A stretch of DNA of 64,000 nt from Streptomyces sp. WMMB303. Lineage in GTDB: Bacteria; Actinomycetota; Actinomycetes; Streptomycetales; Streptomycetaceae. The stretch spans positions 741,001 to 805,000 of the forward strand of contig NZ_JARKIN010000001.1 in NCBI RefSeq assembly GCF_029351045.1. The letters are read 5' to 3'. Made by a program: the position numbers and the translations under genes. Below the pieces are notes generated by a model that saw only the letters and a program-made list of their open reading frames with translations, searched no databases and was not told the origin of the DNA. Of this stretch, positions 48,392 through 58,768 are shown piece after piece. Position 1 is the first letter of the stretch; every line of letters starts with the position of its first letter.

Positions 48392-49099
48392 ATGCCTTCC
48401 TTCTCCGACTTCGACACCCGCGGCTACCGCACCGTGGATGTGGCCACCGGCTACGGCCGGTGGGTCAGCACGTACGAGGACACCGTCGAGGACGTGATGG
48501 ACCTCGCGCTGCTGGCCGAACTGACCGTGCCCACCTGGAGCGGGGTGCGGCGCACGGCCGATCTGGGCTGCGGCACCGGGCGGACCGGCGCGTGGCTGCG
48601 GCAACAGGGCGTCACCGGCACGCTCGACGGGGTCGACCTCACCCCGCAGATGCTGGAGCGGGCCCGTGCCAGGGGCGCACACGACCGGCTGCTGGAGGGC
48701 GATGTACGCGGCACCGGACTGGAGTCGGGCGCCTACGACCTGGTGATCTCCTCGCTGATCGACGAGCACCTGCCCGATCTGCGGCCGTACTACCGGGAGG
48801 CCCGGCGGCTGGCCGCCCCGGGCGCGCACTGCGTGGTCGTCGCCTTCCACCCGCACTTCATCATGGCCACCGGCATGCCCACCCACTTCACCGACGCCTC
48901 CGGCGAGGACATCGCCATCGAGACCCACGTCCACCTGCTCAGCGACCACGTGGCGGCGGGGCTGGACGCCGGGTGGCGGCTCGTGGAGATGCGCGAGGGC
49001 GTCGTCGACGAGCAGTGGCTGGCCCGCAAACCGAAGTGGGCGAGGTTCCGCAACCACCCCGTGTCGGCCGCGCTGGTGTGGGAGCGGGAAGACGGCTGA
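48392..49099 (+). CDS. SAM-dependent methyltransferase
   Basis: A 235-residue class I methyltransferase with [14 protein letters not shown] (motif I), [19 protein letters not shown] (post I) and [16 protein letters not shown] (motif II/III). The C-terminal half has a lid ([23 protein letters not shown]). A ubiquinone/UbiE-like small-molecule methylase is likely; the substrate is unknown. Confidence 0.85.
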   Translation: MPSFSDFDTRGYRTVDVATGYGRWVSTYEDTVEDVMDLALLAELTVPTWSGVRRTADLGCGTGRTGAWLRQQGVTGTLDGVDLTPQMLERARARGAHDRLLEGDVRGTGLESGAYDLVISSLIDEHLPDLRPYYREARRLAAPGAHCVVVAFHPHFIMATGMPTHFTDASGEDIAIETHVHLLSDHVAAGLDAGWRLVEMREGVVDEQWLARKPKWARFRNHPVSAALVWEREDG

Positions 49100-49141
49100 C
49101 CATCACGCGGACGGTAAGCCGAACGGCGGGCGCGGCGGGGT

Positions 49142-49172
49142 TTGCCTTGGAGCACGCTCCAGCGCCTAGCGT
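49142..49172 (+). promoter_or_regulatory. MerR-type promoter of the aldo/keto reductase gene
   Basis: TTGCCT (49142-49147) and TAGCGT (49167-49172) are separated by 19 bp, longer than normal and characteristic of MerR-activated promoters. The spacer carries the perfect palindrome TGGAGC-AC-GCTCCA (49148-49161) on which MerR proteins twist the DNA. It is 77 bp upstream of the gene. Confidence 0.7.
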
Positions 49173-49248
49173 CCCTGGCGGATCGCACGGAGCACCCGGC
49201 CCGGTATCCGTTCACCGCGTTTCTCTTTCCCCTTCAGGAGGTACCGAC

Positions 49249-50232
<984 letters not shown>

Positions 50233-50323
50233 GCGGCCGCCGGCCGGTGGTCGCTCACGGTCCGGCGGACGGGGCCGGCGCCGGAGGGGCCGCGGCTGCG
50301 GACGGGCCCCGGGGCGGCGCGGT

Positions 50324-50890
50324 TCACGGCAGGTCGAGGTGCCAGGCGCCGGCGCCGCCCGCGAGGGCGAGGGTGGCGAGCGGATGCGCCTCGACCTGCC
50401 AGTAGGCGTGCGGCGGGGCCTTGAGCACGTAGCAGAGTGCCGCGCGCAGGACGGACGGTTCGGTGACGGCCACCGCCTGGTCGCCGTCGCCCACCGGACG
50501 GGTGTCGAGCCAGCCGCCGATCCGGCGGATGAAGGACAGCAGGGACTCCCCGCCGTGCGGAGCGGAGCACGGGTCGGCGTACCAGCGGTGCACGGCCTCC
50601 GGCTCCCGTGCCGCCACCTCGGCGAGGGTGGCGCCGCGCCAGCGGCCCATGTCGCAGTCGAGCAGCGCCGGCTGGGCGAGCGGCGCGAGGCCGAGCACGG
50701 CGCCGGTCTCCCGGCAGCGCGCCGAGGGCGAGCAGTAGCGCAGTTCGGCAGCGGCGAGGTGGGAGAGCGCGGGGGCCCTGCGCACGACCTCCTCCCAGCC
50801 GGCGGCGTCCAGGGAACGCTCGTCGTCGAAGCGCACGTTCACCGCGGAAGAACTGCGGCCCGCGGCGAGTAACGTCATTCGCACGTGCAT
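50324..50890 (-). CDS. Histidine-phosphatase-like protein lacking the RHG motif
   Basis: A 188-residue protein with the phosphoglycerate-mutase-like plan (RFDDERSLDAAGWEEVVRRA, LRYCSPSARCRETG, CDMGRWRGATLAEVAAREPEA, SAPHGGESLLSFIRRIGGWL). Where active enzymes have RHGET there is AAGRSSS, so the phosphorylated His is missing. Probably a pseudoenzyme with a binding role. The ATG at 50890 is the first in-frame start before the conserved region. Confidence 0.75.
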   Translation of the reverse strand: MHVRMTLLAAGRSSSAVNVRFDDERSLDAAGWEEVVRRAPALSHLAAAELRYCSPSARCRETGAVLGLAPLAQPALLDCDMGRWRGATLAEVAAREPEAVHRWYADPCSAPHGGESLLSFIRRIGGWLDTRPVGDGDQAVAVTEPSVLRAALCYVLKAPPHAYWQVEAHPLATLALAGGAGAWHLDLP

Positions 50891-51364
50891 GCGCCGAGAG
50901 TAAGGCCGGACGGCCCGGTGTTCGAGAGGCGGACGTCCGGCAGTTGTCCGCACAGCTCGTGTACGGGCTGCGCCGTTCGCGAAGTGGACGGCGCCGTGGC
51001 CGGAGGGGCGACGACCTCCGCAGTGGGCCGACGGAGGTCGGGCGGGACGTGCGGACGCAGGCTCTCGGCGGGTGAGCAGGCCCTCGGCGTGCTCAGCGAT
51101 GCGGCGCCGCCCAGGCCCCCTCCTGCGCGGTGAGGATGCGCACTCGGTACGGGAGGGCCTTCCGGGTGGTGCGAGCGAAGTCCATCGCCTGGACGAAATC
51201 GGGCCCGACCTTGTCCCGTGGTACCGCTCCTCCTGGCGAACCGGATCGCGTCCGGCTCCCTGGAGCGCCGCTCTGGAGACAGAGGCGGCGGCCGGGCGTA
51301 CTCGTATCGTCTTTCCGATATCGCAGTTCGTCACGTCAGCGGCTGTGCCGCCGAGGGAGTGGAC
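50891..51364. other. Divergent intergenic region
   Basis: The stretch holds the promoters for both neighbours. A CGATATCG palindrome (near 51317-51324) lies about 40 bp before the permease ATG. One minus-strand 30-codon frame (51185-51093, starting MDFARTTRKALPYRV) has Streptomyces-like third-base GC but no clear ribosome site; its status is uncertain. Confidence 0.35.
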
Positions 51365-52636
<1,272 letters not shown>

Positions 52637-53018
52637 TCGCTTCGGGCTGTTCTCCCGCCCGGGGGGTACGGCCAGACCCCGGAATCGTCGGACGATGTCC
52701 GCGCCCGATACCCAGGCCGGGGTGAGCGGCGAGTTCCGTGATCCGGTTCCAGCAGTGACCGATCCGGCTGACCAGCACGAGCGGTCGGCTGCGGCGTCCT
52801 CGCCGGTTCGTGGTCACCGACCAACTCCGCGCCCACGACCTGCTGTGCATATTCGGCCCCGACGGGCTCCCTGCCCCGCAGGGTGCGGCGTTCACCGGGT
52901 ACGGGCGGATCACCAGGAACGAACACCCGCTGTGCCACCCGGACGCCCCAAGCCGGACGCCCCAAGCCGGACGCGGACGACGACGGCGGGCAGGAGTGAG
53001 TGTCAGGAGCCGATCGGA
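52637..53018. other. Degenerate intergenic region with a 14-bp tandem repeat
   Basis: No reading frame on either strand has convincing composition, although frames stay open by GC bias. CCGGACGCCCCAAG is repeated exactly in tandem (52939-52952 and 52953-52966). The region may hold a decayed gene, but no family could be recognised. Confidence 0.35.
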
Positions 53019-53744
53019 TCAATCCGTGACGGGCAGGCACTCGGCGAGCAGGTCGACGATGTCACGCCAGGCTCGCTGTGCGTGCTGTGGGTGGTAGCCG
53101 ACACCGGGGACCGTGGGGTGGTCGACCGGTGGGTGATGGAAGGCGTGCAGGGCTCCTCCGTAGACCACCAGGCGCCAGTCGACGCCCGCGGCCTGCATCT
53201 CCTCGGTGAACGCCTCCCGTTGCGCGGGCGACATGATCGGGTCCTCCGAACCGACCCCGGCCCATACCGGGCAGCGAATGCGTGCCGCCTCGCCCGGCCG
53301 GCCCGTGGTCAGACCGTTGACTGTCCCGATCGCGCGCAGATCGACGCCATCGCGACCGAGTTCCAGTGCGACCGCGCCCCCGGTGCCGTAGCCGACGGCG
53401 GCGATCCGGTCCGGGTCGACCCGTGATTCGGCACGCAACACATCGAGCGCGGCGTGACCGATTCCGCGCATACGGTCGGGAGCGGAGAGCAGCGGCATGC
53501 AGCGGGCCAACATGTCCTCCGGATCTCCCAGATAGCGTCCGCCGTGGAGGTCGAAGGCCAGTGCCACGTACCCCGACTCGGCCAGATCCTCGGCCCGTCG
53601 GCGCTCGACATCGCTGAGCCCCATCCCCTCGGGTCCGATCAGGACTGCGGGCCGGCGCTCGGCACCGGCCGGGAGCGCGAGGTATCCGATCATCGTCAGG
53701 TCATCGGCCGGGTATTCGACCGTACGGGTTGTCAGCGTCGTCAT
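53019..53744 (-). CDS. Dienelactone-hydrolase-family protein with altered nucleophile
   Basis: A 241-residue alpha/beta protein: VEYPADDLTMIGYLALPAG, PAVLIGPEGMGLSDVERRRAEDLAESGYVALAFDLHGGRY and a late YGGALHAFHHP with the catalytic His. The nucleophile elbow is GYGTGG, with Gly where Cys or Ser is expected, so activity is doubtful. The ATG at 53744 is used; residues above it are not protein-like. Confidence 0.8.
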   Translation of the reverse strand: MTTLTTRTVEYPADDLTMIGYLALPAGAERRPAVLIGPEGMGLSDVERRRAEDLAESGYVALAFDLHGGRYLGDPEDMLARCMPLLSAPDRMRGIGHAALDVLRAESRVDPDRIAAVGYGTGGAVALELGRDGVDLRAIGTVNGLTTGRPGEAARIRCPVWAGVGSEDPIMSPAQREAFTEEMQAAGVDWRLVVYGGALHAFHHPPVDHPTVPGVGYHPQHAQRAWRDIVDLLAECLPVTD

Positions 53745-54040
53745 ACGACTGGAGCGTAATGACCATTGCGCCCGCTCGGGATGCTGTTCACCGATGGCAG
53801 AGAGCAGCCTGTCCCGACCACCTCCCCAAAACCAGTGCATCCGGGGGGTCGCGGCGGCTCGCATCCTTTGGATCCGTACTGACAGGGTGTGACGACAGAC
53901 AGCGGCCGACCCTCCATACCGAAGGGCCCCGGTGGCGAACCTGGACCACAAGCGGGTCCCGACCGGTCAGCCCGGGGTGGGTGCCGAGCAAGCCCGCCCC
54001 TGGGTGCCTCCCTGGGAACCGTGCTGACACCGTGGGAGTC

Positions 54041-54565
54041 ATGCGAGCGGGAGGAACGACACCAGAACCGGAACCCTCTGTGCGGAGTGGACTCGCCTCT
54101 CTGGGTGAGGTGGCGTGCCGCTATCAGGCGGACGAGATACGCCCGGGGGATCTGCCGATGATCGCTGCCGAGGCGCTCGCAGCCGGGCTGGACACTCCGA
54201 CACTGTGCGAGCTCGCCGGTTGGCCTCGCACCGCGGATGCCCGCGATATTCGGGACGCGTTCGAGCAAGCGCTTGCCGAGGCCGGGGTCGGGATGCCGGA
54301 TCGGGGCCTGGCGCGGCGCCACGCTCTGCGCCGGATGGCGGCGAGGCTCATCGATGGAGAGATAGCTCCCGCCGACCTGGCGACGGACGACTGGTGGGAG
54401 ACGGAGGTCGAGACCCCGGCGGAGCAGTCGTTCGTGGCGCTGATCCCGCCATGCGAATGCTGCATCGCGTACACGTTGGGGCTCGATCAGCAGACGTGGG
54501 CAGCCCGGCTGCGGATCGCTGCCCTCGACCTGGTGTCGTCTCCGCCGGTCGGCCCTGGATGCTGA
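54041..54565 (+). CDS. Hypothetical protein, helical
   Basis: A 174-residue, mostly helical acidic protein (VACRYQADEIRPGDLPMIAAEALAAGLDTPTLCELAG, LARRHALRRMAARLIDGEIAPADLATDDWWE) with a CECC cluster near its C-terminus. No domain is recognised. It starts at an ATG preceded by GGGAG. The composition and third-base bias are those of a real gene. Confidence 0.65.
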   Translation: MRAGGTTPEPEPSVRSGLASLGEVACRYQADEIRPGDLPMIAAEALAAGLDTPTLCELAGWPRTADARDIRDAFEQALAEAGVGMPDRGLARRHALRRMAARLIDGEIAPADLATDDWWETEVETPAEQSFVALIPPCECCIAYTLGLDQQTWAARLRIAALDLVSSPPVGPGC

Positions 54566-54697
54566 CCCTGCCTCGTCTGCTCGTCCTCAGCGAGGCGTGG
54601 ACCGGTCAAGCCGACCTCACTGATCTGGCTGTTCAGCGGCGCCCCGTGGCCGTATCCGGGGCACCCGCCCGGCGTCCACCCACCGCGCGGCCTCGGC

Positions 54698-56158
54698 TCA
54701 GCTCCGCGTGAGCACTTCGGCGCAGGCCGCGCCCAGCCGGCGTACCCCCTCGACGATGTCGCCCTCGGCCGCCGCGGGGGCGAAGGTGAGCCGGATGTGC
54801 GGGGCCGGGGACTCGGCGGCGAAATAGGGGCTGCCGGGCGCGACGGCGACACCGGCGCGGAGGGCGGCTGCGGTCAGCACGGCCTCGTCGGTGCCGTCGG
54901 GCAGCCGCAGCCACAGGTGGTAGCCGCCGCGCGGGGCGTGCGCCAGGCCCAGCGCGGGCACCTGGTCGGCGAGCGCGGCGAGGGTGAGGTCGCGGCGGGT
55001 GCGCAACTCGGCGGCGACGGTGCGCAGATGGCGGGGCCAGGCGGGGGCGCCGACGAGTTCGAGGGCGGCCTCCTGGAGCGGCCGCGGCACGAAGAAGGTG
55101 TCGACGACCTGGATGGCGCGCAGCCGCTCCAGCACCGGCCCGCGGGCGGCCAGCGCACCCACCCGCAGACTCGGCGAGGTGGCCTTGGTCAGCGAGCAGA
55201 TGTGCACGACGACGCCGTCCGGGTCCTCGGCGCGCAGCGCGGGCGGCAGCGGCCCGGCGTCCTCGTGGGCGAGGTGCCGGGCGAAGTCGTCCTCGACGAG
55301 GAAGGCGCCCGCCTCGCGTACCACGCGCAGCACTTCGCGGCGGCGGCCGGGCGCGAGGACGGCGCCGGTCGGGTTCTGGAACAGCGGCTGGCAGACGAAC
55401 ACCCGCGCGCCGCTGGCCCGGAACGCGTCCGCCAGCAGGTCGGGGCGCACCCCCTGGGAGTCCATCGGGACCGGCACGGGGCGCAGCCCCGAGGCGCGGG
55501 CCGCGGCGAGCATGCCCGGGTAGGTGGGGGATTCCACGAGCACGGCGGCGCCCGGGGGCGCGAGGGCGCGCAGCGCGGTGGTGAGTGCGGACTGGCCGCC
55601 CGCGGTGATCAGTACGTCCGCGGCCGCGACCGTGCCGCGGGGGCCACCGATCTCCCGCGCGAACCAGCCGCGCAGCTCTTCGAGTCCCTCCAGGGGTGGC
55701 CGAAGCCAGGCCCCCGGGCGGCGTCCGGCGCGGGCGAGCGCGGCGGCGAGCGCCTGCGTGGGCTGCAGGCCGGGCGGCAGATAGCCGCCGTTGAGTTCGA
55801 GCACGCCGGGCGGGGGCACGTCCAGCGTCGTGGTGACGCCGGCCGCGTCGACGCTGCGGGGCACCTGGTCGCCGGAGGCGTCCGCGCTCAGCGCCACCTC
55901 CTGCCACGAGGTGTCACCTTGTTGGAGCAGCGCGCGCTCCGGGCGCCGCGAAGGGGCGCGGAAGGCGCCGACGCCGGGCCGGGTGACCACCAGCCCCTCG
56001 GCCACGAGCACCCCGAGAGCCCGAGAGACGGTGACCGGCCCGGCCCGGAACCGCTCGACCAGCGACCGACTGGACGGGAGCTTTTCACCCGGAGAGTAGC
56101 GGTCCAGTTCCCCACGAAGGGAAGCGGCCATTTCAGCAACACTGCTACGCTCGACCAT
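54698..56158 (-). CDS. MocR-type GntR regulator with aminotransferase domain
   Basis: The 486-residue protein has an N-terminal GntR winged helix (YSPGEKLPSSRSLVERFRAGPVTVSRALGVLVAEGLV) and a large fold-type I PLP domain with VLITAGGQSALTTALRAL, VCQPLFQNPTGAVLAPG and the PLP-Lys region ICSLTKATSPSLRVG. Such MocR proteins sense PLP or amino-acid adducts. The ATG at 56158 overlaps the start codon of the divergent exporter gene. Confidence 0.9.
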   Translation of the reverse strand: MVERSSVAEMAASLRGELDRYSPGEKLPSSRSLVERFRAGPVTVSRALGVLVAEGLVVTRPGVGAFRAPSRRPERALLQQGDTSWQEVALSADASGDQVPRSVDAAGVTTTLDVPPPGVLELNGGYLPPGLQPTQALAAALARAGRRPGAWLRPPLEGLEELRGWFAREIGGPRGTVAAADVLITAGGQSALTTALRALAPPGAAVLVESPTYPGMLAAARASGLRPVPVPMDSQGVRPDLLADAFRASGARVFVCQPLFQNPTGAVLAPGRRREVLRVVREAGAFLVEDDFARHLAHEDAGPLPPALRAEDPDGVVVHICSLTKATSPSLRVGALAARGPVLERLRAIQVVDTFFVPRPLQEAALELVGAPAWPRHLRTVAAELRTRRDLTLAALADQVPALGLAHAPRGGYHLWLRLPDGTDEAVLTAAALRAGVAVAPGSPYFAAESPAPHIRLTFAPAAAEGDIVEGVRRLGAACAEVLTRS

Positions 56159-57179
56159 GAGAGATAACGATAGCGCTATCCAAGCTGCGCGGATAGCGGA
56201 TCCGGCTCCGGACCGAACGGCGCCGACGGCGCCGACGGCGCCGACAGCGGCCCCGCATCCCGCTCCCGCGACCACCCCCGCGCCGAAGCGACCAGGCCCG
56301 GCACCCGGGCCCGGCACCCCGGCGACCGGCATCGGCGCGGTCTTCGCCGTCCTCGGGGTCGTGTTCTTCTCCCTCACCTTTCCCGCGACGAGCTGGGCGC
56401 TGGACGGGTTCGGCCCGTGGACGGCCGCCGCGCTGCGCGCCCTGATCGCGGGGGTGGTCGCCGCGGGGGTGCTCACGGTGCGACGGGTACCGGTCCCGCA
56501 CCGGCGGCACTGGGGCGGGCTCGCGGTCGCCGCCTCTGGCGTCGTCATCGGATTCCCGTTGCTGACCACGCTCGCCCTGGAGACCTCGACCACCTCGCAC
56601 GCCGCCGTGATCGTGGGCCTGTTGCCCCTCACGACCGCGCTGTACTCGACCGTACGGACCGGATCCCGCCCCGCTCCGCTGTTCTGGGTGGCCGCGCTGA
56701 CCGGCGCCGCGGTGGTGGTGGCCTTCGCGGTGCAGCAGAGCGGCGGCGCGCTCGCCGTCGGCGACCTGTTCCTGTGCGGGGCGCTGCTGGTCTGCGCCGC
56801 GGGCTACGCCGAGGGCGGCAAGCTGGCCCGGGAGCTGCCCGCGCTGGAGGTGATCGGGTGGGCGCTGGTGGCCTGCCTGCCGGTGGCCGCGGTCGGCTCC
56901 GCCTTCGCCCTGGCCCACGAGCCGGTGGCGCTGACCTCGCATTCCGTGCCGGGCCTGGTGTGGGGCGCGGTCGCCTCCCAGTTCGTCGGCATGCTCCTGT
57001 GGTACCGCGCGATGGGCCTCGCCGGGGTGGCCAGAACCAGCCAGGTGCAACTCGCCCAGCCGCTGCTTACGCTGGTATGGGCGGTGCTGCTACTCGGTGA
57101 GCGCCTGTCCCCCGCCGCACCAGCGGCGGCGCTCGCCGTGCTGGTGTGCATCGTGGTCGTACAGCGCAGCCGCGCCTGA
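56157..57179 (+). CDS. EamA/DMT-family exporter
   Basis: A 340-residue transporter. After a 60-residue low-complexity tail (with tandem TAP repeats) come ten hydrophobic helices with two EamA halves (FAVLGVVFFSLTFPATSWAL; VPGLVWGAVASQFVGMLLWY). Divergent MocR suggests amino-acid or vitamin-linked export. The start codon overlaps that of the MocR gene, and the operator lies within the first codons. The true start may be downstream, but no other ATG or GTG fits well. Confidence 0.85.
   Translation: MRDNDSAIQAARIADPAPDRTAPTAPTAPTAAPHPAPATTPAPKRPGPAPGPGTPATGIGAVFAVLGVVFFSLTFPATSWALDGFGPWTAAALRALIAGVVAAGVLTVRRVPVPHRRHWGGLAVAASGVVIGFPLLTTLALETSTTSHAAVIVGLLPLTTALYSTVRTGSRPAPLFWVAALTGAAVVVAFAVQQSGGALAVGDLFLCGALLVCAAGYAEGGKLARELPALEVIGWALVACLPVAAVGSAFALAHEPVALTSHSVPGLVWGAVASQFVGMLLWYRAMGLAGVARTSQVQLAQPLLTLVWAVLLLGERLSPAAPAAALAVLVCIVVVQRSRA
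56169..56180. promoter_or_regulatory. Candidate MocR operator
   Basis: GATAGCGCTATC is a perfect 12-bp palindrome within the first codons of the exporter gene and 11 bp upstream of the MocR start. Related half sites GATAACG (56163-56169) and GGATAGCGG (56191-56199) flank it. Confidence 0.55.
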
Positions 57180-57204
57180 CCACCGGTAGCAGGAGGTTGA
57201 GTTC

Positions 57205-57411
57205 ATGCGAGCCAAAACGGGCGACGAACTGCTGATGCACGGGCGGACCGTGGGGCAGCACGACCGTACAGCGGAGATCCTGGAGGTGCTGGGCACCAGG
57301 GGTGAACCTCCGTACCGGGTGCGTTTCGACGACGGCCACGAGGCCGTGGTCTCCCCCGGCCCGGACTCGGTCGTGAGGGGCCACCGGGAGCCGCACGGTC
57401 AGCAGCGCTGA
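57205..57411 (+). CDS. DUF1918 protein
   Basis: A 68-residue protein with the family core TGDELLMHGRTVG, RTAEILEVLGTRGEPPYRVRF and DDGHEAVVSPGPDS, a short SH3-like barrel. GGAGG lies 8 nt before the ATG. Function unknown; the fold recalls gene 1 of the small-protein cassettes, but sequence similarity is weak. Confidence 0.85.
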   Translation: MRAKTGDELLMHGRTVGQHDRTAEILEVLGTRGEPPYRVRFDDGHEAVVSPGPDSVVRGHREPHGQQR

Positions 57412-57681
57412 CCGCCGCCGGAAGGACCCCCGCGGGACGGCCACCGCTCCGGCCCCCACACCGGAGACGGCTGCCCGTGTCCGGCCGGGCCGGGGCCCTC
57501 GCCCCGGCGCCCACCCTCGGCAGGAGCACCCCACTCCGCACATAGGTGACCTTTCGCACCCGCCCCACCCCACCTGTGCCGGCACAGGTAACGTCGGGCG
57601 GCGGAGCAACGTGTCCCGGCGGCCCTCACGACACTCGGGACGGGTTCGCTGCGGACCGTGAAGTTCAGCGAAAGGCACGAG

Positions 57682-58554
57682 GTGACGGAGTCTGTAGCCG
57701 GCGTAGCACGCGTCGGAGTGGTGGGCTGTGGGCAGATGGGTGCGGGTATCGCGGAGGTGTGTGCGCGGTCCGGCCTCGAGGTGATGGTCGCGGAGACCAC
57801 CGGTGAGGCCCTGGAGCTCGGCCGCACCCGGCTGGTCAACTCGCTCGGCAAGGCCGCCGACCGCGGCAAGATCAGTCGTCAGGAGTGCGACGAGACGCTG
57901 GAGCGGCTCTCCTTCACCACCGACCTGGGCGACTTCGCCGACCGCGATCTGGTCATCGAGGCCGTGATCGAGAACGAGCAGGTCAAGACGGAGATCTTCC
58001 AGGTGCTGGACCAGGTGGTGACCCGCAGCGACGCCATCCTGGCCTCCAACACCTCCTCGATCCCGCTGGTGAAGCTCGCCGTGGCCACCTCGCGGCCCGA
58101 CCAGGTCATCGGCATCCACTTCTTCAACCCGGCGCCGGTACAGCAGCTCGTCGAGCTGATTCCCGCCCTGACCACCGGCGAGGAGACCGTCAAGCGGGCC
58201 GAGTCCGTGGTCGGCCAGGTGCTGGGCAAGCACACCATCCGGGCGCAGGACCGCTCCGGCTTCGTCGTCAACGCGCTCCTGATCCCCTATCTCCTCTCGG
58301 CCATCCGGATGTTCGAGTCGGGGATCGCCAGCCGCGAGGACATCGACAACGGCATGGAGCTGGGCTGCGCCCACCCGATGGGTCCGCTCAAGCTCACCGA
58401 CCTGATCGGCCTCGACACCGTCGCCTCGGTCGCCGACTCCATGTACGCCGAGTTCAAGGAGCCGCTGTACGCCGCTCCCCCGCTCCTCCAGCGCATGGTC
58501 GACGCGGGCCGCCTGGGCCGGAAGGCCGGCGCGGGCTTCTACACCTACTCCTGA
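57682..58554 (+). CDS. 3-hydroxybutyryl-CoA dehydrogenase
   Basis: A 290-residue enzyme with the NAD-binding VARVGVVGCGQMGAGIAEVCARSG, DLVIEAVIENEQVK, NTSSIPLVKLA, and the catalytic-His region GIHFFNPAPVQQLVELI; the C-terminal domain has GAHPMGPLKLTDLIGLDT-like HPMGPL. It interconverts acetoacetyl-CoA and 3-hydroxybutyryl-CoA. The GTG at 57682 follows AAGGCACGAG; the GTG at 57658 is an alternative. Likely role: butyryl-CoA precursor supply or fatty-acid use. Confidence 0.92.
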   Translation: MTESVAGVARVGVVGCGQMGAGIAEVCARSGLEVMVAETTGEALELGRTRLVNSLGKAADRGKISRQECDETLERLSFTTDLGDFADRDLVIEAVIENEQVKTEIFQVLDQVVTRSDAILASNTSSIPLVKLAVATSRPDQVIGIHFFNPAPVQQLVELIPALTTGEETVKRAESVVGQVLGKHTIRAQDRSGFVVNALLIPYLLSAIRMFESGIASREDIDNGMELGCAHPMGPLKLTDLIGLDTVASVADSMYAEFKEPLYAAPPLLQRMVDAGRLGRKAGAGFYTYS

Positions 58555-58768
58555 CAGGGGTTCCGCCGCCACGTGGTGCGGGGTGCCGTCCGGTCCCGGA
58601 CGGCACCCCGCGCTGCTGTCCGCGGAGTTCCTCGCCGGGAGAACCCGAGCCGAGGCATGCCGGACCTCAACAGCCCCTGCGGCCAAGGGAGACGGCGGCG
58701 AAGGATCGCCCCCCGGGCCCCGCGCGGCGTACCGTTCTGAGTGTCCAGGTCAGAACGAGGAGTCCCGT

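Noticed and set aside
56217..56243. 9-bp tandem repeat as a phase-variation tract
   Set aside because: Three units of ACGGCGCCG encode TAP repeats in a disordered tail; the unit is a multiple of three, so slippage would not change the frame.
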